Positions 11,159 through 21,862 of a stretch of 64,000 bases of DNA are shown in pieces. This DNA comes from Grifola frondosa. Lineage: Eukaryota; Basidiomycota; Agaricomycetes; Polyporales; Grifolaceae. The stretch is taken from the NCBI GenBank assembly GCA_001683735.1, contig LUGG01000018.1, positions 62,001 to 126,000 of the forward strand, read 5' to 3'. The translations under genes were made by a program, and so were the position numbers. The notes under the pieces are model-generated. The model saw nothing but the letters and a program-made list of their open reading frames with translations. It was not told where the DNA came from and made no database searches. Position 1 is the stretch's first letter; each line of letters opens with the position of its first letter.

Positions 11159-14100
11159 CTACAATCGCCTCCTCTTCACGGCCGGCGAGAGGGATTGGCT
11201 GGAGTGGGGTGACGAGGTGATGACAACTTCAGCCCGGTTGACAATACTTTTGGATGGCGTTTTCGGGCATTGCGGAAGGACATTTTCTTGAGAATGTACA
11301 TCCATTTGTGAGTAGTCGATCTCAGGTTCGTCTTCAGACTCCGCCTCCAAGTCTGAATTCACTTCCTTTCGTTTGCGCTTGCCCGTGCTCTTCTTGGTTT
11401 GCTAGGTTTCTTGTCTCTCTCCTCCTGGAGCGACTCGATATCCCGAACACGGCATACTTCAACTGGCGTCCCGGCCTGCAGCAGCACATTGATCCATACC
11501 TAGTCATTGCAGCATGTCACTATTACCGCTCCTGCATTGGTTTCGGGATGAGGACTGCTTACCTTCTGGTTCTCTTGCAGGTTATCACCAGGGCCCTTCA
11601 CTTCCACAAATTTGCAATCTCCTTTGGCGTCATCCCAAATAATGAGGTCGGGTACGCCAGCTAGTCGCCCAGCGTAATCCTCACACAGCAACTGACAAAT
11701 CACAGCCAAGAAACGCCACCAAGACACTGCGAATATCCGTGAGCTACATCAGCGACAAAAGCAAGCTTATCCACTGACCCTCGTGATCCCCAGTAGATCT
11801 TCTTTCCCGAAAAGGTCCCAGCGTACGCCCACGCACCACGTTCGCTTCTTGGCATGCTCATCATATACCTGCTCCAGGATCTCAGCCGCGTGGCCCTCCT
11901 TGATCTCTCGAAGACGCGCATCCGCTAGCTCCTGGCGGGTAAGATAAAAGGTGTCCTCGGCAATATCGAGAGGTGCAGATTGGTATGGAGTCTCGAAGGC
12001 GCCCGCCACTGGCGCGAAGATGATATCCCAGAAGAGGAGTGCAAAGAGGGTACCCACGATCCTTCCTTCGCAATGGAAACTGATATGTGTCGTTTCATTA
12101 GTTGCAGCCTCTATAGAACAAGCATGCATACCCTTTGTGCCACGGTCCTCATAGTGCTGCAGCGCAAGTATCTACCTCTTCGCCATCTCGGCCTTCCCAA
12201 ATTGATTTTCCAGGGCTTTCTCAACTGCGTCCTGATGAACCATCAGTACGATCCCTCTGCCAGAACGAAATTCCAAACCCTCACTTCTGTCTTCACCTTC
12301 TTCGGCGAAGGGTCTACTGATTGCTCCAGAGCAACATCGGCGCGTCGGCAGAGAGAACACTAATGTCCCTGCGCTTCGTAGGTGTTACGGGAACCTCGCT
12401 GACAATGCTACCCGTAGGATCAAGCTTGGGCGGTGATCCACCCTCACGCCCTGAATTTCCACCTCCTCCGCCTTGGCTAATTGTCCCTCGCAGAAATGCC
12501 GATCCTCCATAGGTATCCTCAGCCGCTTTTCCAAGGTAGTCAATCTCCGCACAAGTTTCGGACGATATACTTGATGCACACCGCATATATGAATGTTTGA
12601 CGGGTTAGAGAGCGGAAAATATCGCTCACCGATATGTGTGTGTCACCCCGAGCGCTTCCCACACAGCAGCCCAAGCGAGTCGCAGTGAAGCCTCATTTTT
12701 TGGAAAGTAGGTCATGAGGATGAGTGCGCGCCGCTCATACCACCTCCCGCGTCGGCCCAGGCGCCATCTTCGCTGCCCGAGGAGAGCTTGAAGGACTTCG
12801 TATTCGCGTTCGTATTCCTTCAAGATCCCAAGTGCGTATGCACCCTTACAAACCACGCGCGTGAGTACATGTCCTGTGGATGGCGAAGTGAGAACGTCTT
12901 CAAAGAGACACGACGGTGAGATGCTTACCACAATCGAACCGTGCCAAGCCCTTCGGTCGAGCCGTCTCCTCTCCCTTCGTCTGAACAAGGACCTTCCATT
13001 TATCGTACACCTCCTCGAAGATCGCCTTCACCGCCCGCGCGTTCTGCATGCGGATGGTTTCTGTCTCGTGATGCTCGTGAGGTTTGAAAGCCACATCTTC
13101 CGGGCCGTCCATCTTGATGTCCATAGGCGCACTGTGATATTTCTCGCTTTTCGGAGTCACTGGGGTTTTCCAACGCCCAGCCCTGGCGCCAGCGTCCTAC
13201 AGAACGCCGAATGCTCTCTTGTTTTGGGCTCGCCGGAGGTTGAGCTCCCGAGAAGTGCGTCTACCATCCCTCGAGATCAATGGCTTCCTCGTATTCGAGC
13301 AGCTCGTCACGAGAGGACCAGATGTTCGCTGTACGCGCGAATAAATAGGAAGCGTATGAGCGTTTGTGGGCGCGCGTAAGGATACAGGGCGTCAACAAGG
13401 TAGACACTTGTTGCGTGCTGAAGGAAAAGAATTAGTATTATGGGCTTCTCTACGCCTGTTGAAGATGTAGTATAGCACAGACCTGCGGAAATAGACGAGA
13501 TGGACGCGACGAAAGAGCTTGAAGACTTCTGAGTTGACTCTGATGCACGTCCCTGAGGTCAAGAATATCCTTCATTCAGCCTTCCGTCTTCTACATATTG
13601 ACGCAGACTTACCGAGCTGTTCGATGACAATCTCTCGGAGCCTATCCTTCTGCATCTTAAGAGTAGGCCTGAATGACAGCTTTGTCTGCTGCATGTGTAT
13701 GGAGCCCATCTTCTCCTTGCCTTTTCCCTTATAACGAGACACAACCGGAAATGATAACGTAGACTGATTGCAGGAGGAAGACAAGAGCGCATCGATGAGG
13801 ACACTTCGCTGATAATATTGACATGTCAAATGAGATGTGTTGAATACGTAAGTACAAACAATACCTTTGACATGGGCTTCAGCTTTATTTGTTTTGTCAA
13901 GGCCTTGAGTTCCTCTGTTGTCAGACACTCGAGAAGCTCATACAATGCAGCATGTTTTGATCCTCCGCAAAGACCGAGTAGTCTGGTTCCAGCTTGACGT
14001 CAGGCGTAGGCTCGCACTTTATTGGACAAATAGTGGAAGGTCCCGGAACAGGTTGTTTATCATAATCGTCCAATGTGAGATCAATAACCTCCTGCTTAAC

Positions 14101-14668
14101 CTTGACGTTATCCTTAGATTTAGGTTTAATGTCCTCCTCTTCGTTAGCGCACAGGAGACCCCTTGAGCTACAGAGTTCCTGTATGGCAGTAGGGATAGCG
14201 TCGCCGAGCTCCTGCTCGTAGTGCAAGGCGCCGAGTCGGTGCCATTTGTCAGTCTTGCGAAGACACAAACGGAGGAGGAGATATCGCGCATTATCTACGC
14301 ATGTCCGCATCAGCAACGAGCGCTAAGCGGTAGCAGAACGATACGTGCAGGTGAGGTTGCTATAGTTTGTGAAGCACTGCAATTCTTCCTGCGAAAACAA
14401 AAAATGCTCATTATACAACAAAATCTTCAGCATGTCTAGATATGTAAATGTTCAGTGGTGAAAGAGGACCTGAGACGAAGAACAAACCTTCAAACAGCGA
14501 GACATACATGGATGCCTCCTTAGCAACAACTGCTTTCGTATCTTCGACAGAACCCAGGCCAGCATCGGGATCGGATTCCCTCTTCGCAGGAAAAGTCTCA
14601 TCTTCCACCTGATACCAAAACACCAGCTTCCCCATCGAACTTGACGAGGGTGAACCTAGTAGAGACAT
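11159..14668 (-). CDS. FAN1: FAN1-type structure-specific nuclease (VRR_NUC)
   Basis: Fanconi-associated nuclease 1 homologue, which cleaves branched DNA and processes interstrand crosslinks. The C-terminal VRR_NUC domain (about 11400-11700) shows the PD-(D/E)xK site as RLAGVPDLIIWDD and FVEVKGPGDNLQENQ. Upstream is GRIVGTLFALLFWDIIF, a FAN1 signature (about 11990-12090). A repeat region with RWYERRALILMTYF lies near 12720, and an N-terminal helical block with YNARYLLLRLCLRKTDKWHRL near 14230-14290. The ATG at 14666-14668 opens MSLLGSP. There is no UBZ finger, as expected for fungal FAN1. A linker (13987-14100) carries SUMO-type motifs (see findings). After the nuclease domain there is a basic then acidic tail ending KRRRL. 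One intron (14295-14348) begins with GC. Many short exons make the exact model uncertain in the middle; family assignment is firm. Confidence 0.9.
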
Positions 14669-15389
14669 CTTAATTTGCTGAGGGGTGTGCACAGAAGTTT
14701 CGATAAAAGCAGCAGAAACAGCAGTCCAAACAATCCCGATAGCTGATAGTGGTATCTTCGGTGTGATTGAAAGAGAGAGTGGGCAGTGCCGCCGTCGACA
14801 GCTGTCGGTCAAGCCTGAGCGTTCGAGTCCTCGCTTGTGCCTCGCCTCTCGGACGCGAGACGTCACAGTGTGACATGACTCGCGTGCTACGCGTCGCCGA
14901 TCAGATCTCGGGATCGGAATTCATTCTCGTGAACCTAGTACGAGTTCCGAGGGGGAAAGTGTGCGCAGCCACCTCCTAACGCACCTTTTTCTGCACTCCT
15001 CGCGCCTCAAGTACATGCCTATGATTTCAGCTCTCGAACCTGATGCTTTGAAATGCAGTCTCGTTTCCTCGCCTTCGAGTTCTGGGAGCGAGTACAGTTT
15101 AGAGAATCCTTCACGAGGGCATGAACTCCGCAGGTCGGGCGGAAGGCGGTGGCAGAGACGCAGTCGATGTTATCCAGCATCTGGCGGGAATTTCGAACCC
15201 ATATCTCAACTGAAGACCTTCCAGGTTGAACAGCTTGTACGATCAGTCGTATGGTCTACTTACTGCTCCGAGTTTTCAATGGCTGAGTCAAAATTTCCAT
15301 AGTCTCATGTCCAGCACCTTCATCTGGCGTTCGATTGCGGAATACTTCGCTCAACAGGTTTCAGTCATTTTAAGCGTATTGAGCTTGAT
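14669..15389. other. FAN1 upstream region and possible 5' part of kinase-like gene
   Basis: This 721-nt stretch must contain the FAN1 promoter. Its right part has short Ser-rich open stretches on the + strand (for example SSPSSSGSEYSLENPSRG near 15070-15120) that might be an upstream exon of the kinase-like fragment, but no splice chain could be supported. Confidence 0.35.
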
Positions 15390-15731
15390 GTGTATCCAAA
15401 CGCCGAGACGTCCCAGGCTCCAGAAACCGTCCCATCACGTCAACGTACCGCAGCAATTCTCATCATCCGCCACGTCTGCAAGGAGCCAACGTACATCACC
15501 TGGGTTGCGAAAATGTACATCGATGTCCCTTGTAACAAAACGAAGCCGAGAAATGTCCTCGTGAAGATTGCTATAGATGAGGAAGGCGAAGACGACCTAC
15601 GTGATGAGGCACGCCATTACCAGTGCCTTGCGGAGAGGGGTTTGTCTCTCGGTTTCTACGGCATATTCAAGGACGAAATCGGCAGCATAGCCCTCTTAAT
15701 CGACGACCTTGGCGGTGAGACCATGGAATGA
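15390..15731 (+). pseudogene. Protein-kinase-like N-lobe fragment
   Basis: An open stretch resembling the N-terminal lobe of the kinase-like proteins abundant in Agaricomycetes. It has RNVLVKIA (a VAVK-like lysine strand), then EDDLRDEARHYQCLAERG (a helix-C-like acidic segment), then GFYGIFKDEIGSIALLIDDLGG (a hinge-like region). It stops there, without an HRD or DFG catalytic segment. The bounds are those of the open frame; the first in-frame codon here is GTG, not ATG, so the true start is unknown. A GTGAGA donor just after DDLGG and a possible acceptor near 15810 could extend it, but the continuation has no recognisable C-lobe. I read it as a truncated or decayed copy; a short kinase-like protein is the alternative. 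Confidence 0.45.
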
Positions 15732-16116
15732 ATCCTCCACACCCCGATATGTACGTCTAATTTTCGAGAGAGCTCAGTTCGTGCTCACATGGACCGAAAA
15801 CGTCATGCAGATCAAGTCCACGCTCTGCTTGTTTCGATAATTCTTACCGCCGTAGGACTCAGCAGCATCCTGTACAGTGTAGTCTCGAACTGTACAACTT
15901 TGTATTACTCTCTTCTTTCCTAGGACGATGGCTACGGACCACGGACAGCAGTAAATTTGTTGTACTCTGTAGCCAGTGACTCTTCACGGGGGACATTTGA
16001 TCTCTAGTTGTGCAATTACTATCGTACATCTCTGAAACATACATAAATACTGTACCCCATTAGGACTTAATGAAATGTAACATCTCAACGCTCTCTTGAT
16101 GCATCTGAGCAGACCG
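15732..16116. other. Intergenic spacer before the NEDD1-like gene
   Basis: This 385-nt AT-rich spacer lies between the kinase-like fragment and the 3' end of the NEDD1-like gene. No feature was recognised. Confidence 0.45.
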
Positions 16117-18590
16117 TCAATATCCCCTTCTCAACCTCTCATTCTCCTCCCGCAGCCTCTCATTCTCTTCCCGGAGAGCTCTGATATCTGCACCCCACTC
16201 ACCCATCGCCTCCCGCATCTCCCTCCGCCAGCTCCTGCCCATTCGCAGCAAATCCAGATGAAGCCCGGTTATCTCCGCACGCGTCTCCCGGCGGAAGTCG
16301 TACAACCCGTCGCGCAGCATCGTTTGCAGAAATTCTTGCGCTGAGTTGGCCTGCGGCGACGTGTTGCGGAGGGGCGAAGGAACAGGCGCCCATCCTGAGG
16401 AGGAGGACGATGTACCTCCCTGACGGAGGGGAGAGACCTGCATGGCCAGCTCCGCTCTGGTGTCCTTCGGCTTGTCATCGTTGGCACCAGCTTCATCAAT
16501 GTCCTGGATACGGTCATCGTCGGGATCATCGCCTACAAAGCCGACTCTCCTCCCCTCCCTTTTCACCATCCCATCATTGTCTTCGCCGGCTTCGATCCAC
16601 CGATCGACGTCCGGCGTTCCTAGGCCGAGCACATTCATTGTGCCGGCTGCCCGCTCCTTTCCCTTTATCTTGCGTCCGGGAATGGGCGTTGCGGGCGCGT
16701 CATCGAACTTGGGCAAGTCCGGGCTCGGCGTACGTGATATCGCTCTTGAAGAAGCTCGCTCCCGCCGCGACGCAGCCGAACTGGAAGGCGCACGAGATAC
16801 AGGTGAGGTGGACGAAATTCCATGCCGTGACCGCGCAGATACCCTGCTGCCTTTGCCAGCGTCACTAATGGACGACGTTGCGCCAGATTCAGCCCGAAGT
16901 CGCGACGATACGCTAGATATAGCTGCAGACGTCCGGGATGTGGATATCGTGCGTGTTCGCGTCCTCGATTTAGTGGTATCTCTGTCACGGACGCGCGCCG
17001 ATGCTTCCGGCAGCGGTAGATAGGCTTGGTGGGGCTGCCCGTCCTGTAGTAGCTTCCGGCGGACTTGTGTTCTCTTTCGTCCTTGGGAAAGCGAGTAGGT
17101 TCTCGATCCTCACTATTCCGAGGCTATAAGCCAGCAGGGCGAGACGATGTGAGAGGTTTACGTACCAGATAGGTCAAATTCCTGGTCATCAGCGATATCA
17201 GCACGCTTAACTAGAGGTGATTTCGGAGGAGAAAATGGCTTCTTCGCGGGTTCTGCTTCGTTGCCTCTCTTGAACGGGTACTAGATACAGCTTTGGCCAC
17301 AGGAGAAGTAACAGTTGCACCGACAGCTGATGCTGTTCGTGCCTGCGTCCGACGAGGAGTTCCCGAAACGAGTCGCGCCTTCGCTGGCGTCCCCGTCGAC
17401 AGCACCGTGGACATTATTGATCCAACCCTGCTCTTCACGGCTGCGGTAGCAATGTTCTTCTCTGGAACGGTATCGGCCGCAGTACGTCGTGCGAGGTTCT
17501 TATTGACGTCCCGTTGAACCAGAGGCTTAGTAGCAGCAATCGTGCTGGCCTTTGAAGCCGTTTCTCCCGATTTTAGCTTTCTCTGTGCCAATTAGCCACT
17601 GGAAGTAGGAGAGAAACTTGTGACGTACTTGTACGCAAAGTGAGATGACCTTATCGCCATTGTCGCTCACATTAATCGATTTCGGTGGTTTATCCAATGA
17701 GCGTAAATCCAGTACCAAGAGTTTGCCATTCTCTGTGCCCACGTATATTGTCGCACCCTCAGGCGAGAATGTAAGAGAGGTCAGAGGAACAGGGAGAGCC
17801 AATGTCTTAAACAATCTGTGTCACGATGTGAGTCCAAGATGATCTGGTAGTAATAGGCCGCAACAAACCCTTTCTCCTTCTCTAAATCAACCAAACCAAT
17901 CATTCCACCACTACACGCAACTGATACGAGCGTCTTGCTAAATGGACTGCATGCGATGGCCACAATTGACCCTGGATTGCTCTTGTCCTTGTCGATAGCG
18001 ATGGTTTTGGAAGGACCAGATGGGCGAGTGGTATCATAGATGATGAATTGCGTCCCGGATCCTAGAAGAAGGCGCGTGCGGGAATGGGGATGGAATGCGC
18101 AGGTCGATATGGTGTTGCCAACAGGGAGACCTCGAAGGACTGTATGAGAAGCCAGCGAGAGATTGTGTACATGCACTGCGTTTGACGAGACGGAAGCCAG
18201 AAGTGTTCCGTCATTTGACAGAGAGATGGACTTGACTGCTGTTTTGTGTGTGTTGAATGTCTGTACAATCTTGCGACTTTGAGTGGCAAGGAGGTGTACT
18301 TCTTGCCCTCGGGCAACGACGATGGTACTACCTCGGTCCTTGGACATTGCTGCAGCAATGTGCTGGCCATCTGCAGGAAATGAGTAGATCTCGCGGAGTA
18401 TGTTGCCTGATAAGTCATATTGAAAGACATCGTCAGAGGACGAGATAAAGATTGCATTGTTCTCTACACTCCAGAAGCTACTGGTAGGTGGAGAGGGGAT
18501 TGAGTGGGTAGGACTCAGCAAGGGAGGTGGGTGTTTGAGTGTTCCTTGGTCAAGAAGTGTAAGAAATTGAGTCGTTGTTACACCTATCAT
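16117..18590 (-). CDS. NEDD1-like WD40 protein (gamma-tubulin recruiter)
   Basis: WD40 protein matching NEDD1, which in animals and plants recruits the gamma-tubulin ring complex. The ATG is at 18588-18590. WD-type blades fill the first exon, and the next blade reads FKTLALPVPLTSLTFSPEGA then LLVLDLRSLDKPPKSI, close to the NEDD1 pattern as I know it. A low-complexity Ser/Arg/Thr-rich linker follows (about 16700-17560). The C-terminus has a helical segment (SAQEFLQTMLRDGLYDFRRE) and a coiled coil ending IRALREENERLREENERLRR; NEDD1 binds gamma-tubulin through such a C-terminal helix. Near 17258-17285 the frame breaks by one base between AVSSTRS and GNEAEPAKKPFSPPKSPL. An intron there would be only 20 nt, so an indel is likelier. 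It is divergent from the downstream tRNA gene. Confidence 0.8.
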
Positions 18591-18727
18591 GTCGAAGGTA
18601 GCTCAGAGGAGGAAGCAGTTTTGAGCTGATTCAACATCGTTTGGTTCGCGTCGCGCACGTGACCGTGGCGCGTTTTATTATTTATTCAAATAATATATAT
18701 ATATATTTCAATATTATCGCTTCATAA

Positions 18728-18809
18728 GCCATCTTGGCGCAATGGTAGCGCATCACCTTCCTACGGAAGTATGAGGTGGGGGTTGCGGGTTCGATCCCCG
18801 TAGGTGGTA
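18728..18809 (+). tRNA. trnR-CCU: tRNA-Arg (anticodon CCU) with a short intron
   Basis: A full cloverleaf folds by hand. The acceptor is GCCATCT with AGGTGGT, then discriminator A. The D stem is GCGC/GCGC with loop AATGGTA. The anticodon stem is TCACC/GGTGG with loop TTCCTA plus A, and the T stem is GCGGG/CCCGT with loop TTCGATC. The anticodon CCT is at 18760-18762, reading AGG (Arg). Ten extra nucleotides (about 18764-18773, CGGAAGTATG) sit right after position 37, the canonical intron site. Variable loop is five nt. First acceptor pair is G-U. Nine T residues follow at 18820-18828. Confidence 0.92.
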
Positions 18810-18819
18810 GCTGGATACC

Positions 18820-18828
18820 TTTTTTTTT
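18820..18828 (+). terminator. RNA polymerase III terminator of tRNA-Arg
   Basis: A run of nine T residues starts 10 nt after the discriminator base of the tRNA, as expected for Pol III termination. Confidence 0.85.
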
Positions 18829-19102
18829 GCCGTATCTTTGCATCCTGTTGGTTGAATGCATACATGGCAGTATTTCTCTCCCGCAATATTGCAACTTTCT
18901 TTTGGTCAACAAGCTGGGCAAGGCGTGCTGTCGCCGGGCTAGATGTGATATGGAAGTACAAATGGCATTAATGAAGACCTGAACAACATTTACAATGAGA
19001 ATTATACAGTCCGTGTCTGTAACAAATGATACAACAAATTAAATCAATAACACATCAAATAAGTCTGTTGTTCTGCGGGCAAGCACACTGCAAATTAAGA
19101 TG

Positions 19103-21555
19103 TTACTCCGCACCATCATTCTTGCCGTTCGTCTTTGCCTCTTCATACTGATCCACGTCAGTCGTCTTGAGTAGACTGGAAATATTATGGAATTAAGAAA
19201 TGTATCATCATCCCCGATAGTCAGCACTCACTTCTGTAATGCAGCTTCATCGCGCGCAGGGCTCTTCCCGTTCCCAACCATTACCTTCAGGCCAACACTA
19301 GGAACACCATCTACTACAACATACAGCCAGCCAGGTCCAGGTGGGTATACGTTGCCGTTAGGTGGGCCAGTGATCGTGAGCTTTTGTTTGTCCTCCGACA
19401 ATAAGGCGGTGAGGTAGACCAAGCGAGAGTTGGCGTGGACAGCATGAGTGACGTATCCCAGATCCATCAAAGCAACTGTCGACTTTCCCGATCAGAGGAG
19501 CAACTCAACGGTGTAGTGCAGATCACTCACCTCGAATGTCCGCGCGTTTTCCGACCAGCGGCAATGTCACAGATATGGTCACCTGCTCTGACCAACCAAT
19601 TGGCGGCACCTCTTCACTGATCTGCGGGCGTGCCTTTGACATATACGGGGGGCTGAGCCACTCTACACGATACTCTGTTCCGTACTTGAGTTCGCTCCGA
19701 TCCAAATTTGGATTGCTACCCGCAATCATCACCTTTCCACTAGGAGTCAAAGTCGCGACCGAGTGGTATAGCCTTGGGATGTCGCTGGTGGGCATACCGT
19801 CCGACGAGAAACGCTGGCCTGAAGGAGCAGAAGGGTTATAGAGAACCGGCGTAAGGACTGGGTTGTCGGCATTAGACTCCCCAACCTGATTGAGCACGTT
19901 TCCATATCCCGATATGCCAGTACCAGCGCCGTTGACAATAAGGACCTCTCCCGTTGGGAGCAGAACCGCATCCGGCATGGTGCGCGCTTGGGGCATCTGT
20001 TCGACTTGCCATCCAGCAGCGATGCCGTTGTCGTCCAGAACGAGCCGCGAGCATTGCGCAGAGGCGGGATCTTGCGAAGAAATCTCGTACCCGGGTTTGG
20101 TGTCATCTATGGTAGAACCGCCGCACAGGAGAATTTCCGGGGTGTACTTATTGCTCGGGGAAAGCGGAAGAAGCAGACCAGTACCAGTCATGGGGTAAGT
20201 GACTCGTACGCCATTCGGAATGCCAGGAAGCCTCCGCTCTGTATTTGTTCGCCAGTTGTAAATCATCGCATCTGAGTTCGCAGCAATGAACACGGTGCCA
20301 TCCGGCAATGAGAAGGCGATAGGGAAGAGATTGGAGTTCAACGTGTCCACAAGAAAGGGAAGATGCACGGGTAAGCCGTTCGAATCGTCAATATTCTTCG
20401 GAGGAAAATATTCGACAGTGGGGTTGTTGGTAGTGGCATTATTTATCCATCCTCCTTTGGTAGACCCGCCAATTATCATGGCACTCCCGTCCGAGATCCG
20501 TAGGACTGTGCTGTACCAGCGAGGGCTTGCCATGCGGATGCGGGCATGGTCTTCGTACATATCGCAATCATCCACGTCTTCCGAATCGCAAGGTTCCAAC
20601 ATACGAATAGCCTGTAGTCCATCCAAATCGCCAAAGTCTGCAGCAGCGGTGTGGTCTTCTACCACAGGATTTCCACCGACGTTGATCAGGGTTCCGTTGC
20701 CCAGAAAAGTGCCCCCAGCACAGAAGGAGTTTGACCGCATCGTCAGAGGCTTAACTGAGTGCGTTTTGAGGTTGTAAAGCGCAGCCCAAGCAGGATGTCC
20801 AGAGATACTCAGTGGATTGTGCTCCACTTTATCGACGATTATAGCATGTGACTCGGAGATAATCGCAAGTTGCATCGCGCGTGAACGCCAGTAGAGCCAT
20901 TTTGCCGAAGTGTCCATTGCAGCGCAGGAGTGGATTGGGAAGCGAAGTCAAACAGCGGCGGATATCCCAGCTCTTGTGGAGACATCTGGAAATCCTGCGT
21001 CGTTGCGATGGCCGGTGGAGTCTTTGGGCCTTGTGTGACAACAAGTGCATCAACGTCCATAAAAGTGCCCTTAGAGCCCTTCGTCTTCTTCCCGGTGTTC
21101 ACAATCTTGAGTGTATGCTTCCCCTGGGGTAGATTGAAAGACCAGAAGATACGCTGTTGCTTTCTGCTGACGGTGCTCCAAGAATCGATTTGCTGGACCA
21201 GTTGACCATCCATATACACTTTCGCAATCCCGTGTCTTTTGTCTTGATTTCCAAACCATTCGATGCCGGTGCCAGTGAATGTGAAAGTCATAGCAGCACC
21301 AGCCTCGGAGGTTGAGCGAAGGCTCTTTTTGACATAAGCAGAAGAGAACGAGTCAGACCAGGTCCCAGTGTAGTGGAGCAGAGGCGAAGAGGAGTCATAA
21401 CTCTTAGCTCCAGGCGGCACATAGTACGGCGTGAACGCTGTTGGTATCCTTGAACCAGGAGTGAGGTGGCCATTCCAAGCAGAGTGCGAGGCATGGCAGA
21501 CGACGGTGAGGCAGACGACCAGCGTCCAAAGGACTAATAATGAGTGGATAGTCAT
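19103..21555 (-). CDS. Secreted copper radical oxidase with extra N-terminal domain
   Basis: Glyoxal-oxidase/galactose-oxidase family enzyme, which oxidises aldehydes or alcohols and makes H2O2 outside the cell. The ATG at 21553-21555 gives a good signal peptide (MTIHSLLVLWTLVVCLTVV); an upstream GTG in the same frame is less likely. An N-terminal beta-rich domain follows (HYTGTWSDSF, TFTGTGIEWFGNQ, AKVYMDGQLV, FMDVDALVV), of a type common in Agaricomycete cell-surface proteins. The catalytic part has the expected residues: Cys in SNSFCAGGTFLGNGT, Tyr in RWYST, Tyr-His in PRLYHSVATL, and His in GYVTHAVHANSR. A final 3' exon ends KTNGKNDGAE. Between GVHA and MQLAIIS (about 20874-20882, a CGCGCG stretch) the frame breaks: two extra bases or one missing. 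This is either an indel error or a recent null allele. Substrate cannot be told from sequence. Confidence 0.88.
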
Positions 21556-21862
21556 ACAGATGGGCTTAAAAGAGAGGCAACGATAAACCCAGTCCACAAT
21601 CACCCAATTCTGTTCGGTCTAGTGGTTTCCAGGTCAAGGAAGAACTGAACTTGCAAACAACAAACGACCAAATGTGGGGTACCAAACAACGCGTCAACAA
21701 AGATGACGCGTGCTAGAAACTGAAGATGACATATGTCGAAACGATTAGAACTCAATATTCATATATATCATATTGTACACTACCAAAAAAGTCTCAAATG
21801 TTTTGTGGTATACCAAATGTCCGTTACTAGCGTCGTGAGCATAAATATGGCTGGAATGCATT
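21556..21862. other. Spacer between copper oxidase and F-box gene
   Basis: This 307-nt spacer lies upstream of the copper radical oxidase start and downstream of the F-box stop. It should hold the oxidase promoter. No specific motif is claimed. Confidence 0.45.

Noticed and set aside
11254..11664. 136-codon + strand open frame
   Set aside because: It is antisense to the well-supported FAN1 VRR_NUC exons and has no motif of its own.
16442..17023. 193-codon + strand open frame
   Set aside because: It is antisense to the low-complexity NEDD1-like linker; its Ser/Pro composition mirrors that linker.
18682..18961. Small minus strand open frames across the tRNA
   Set aside because: They are translations of the tRNA complement, a common annotation artefact.
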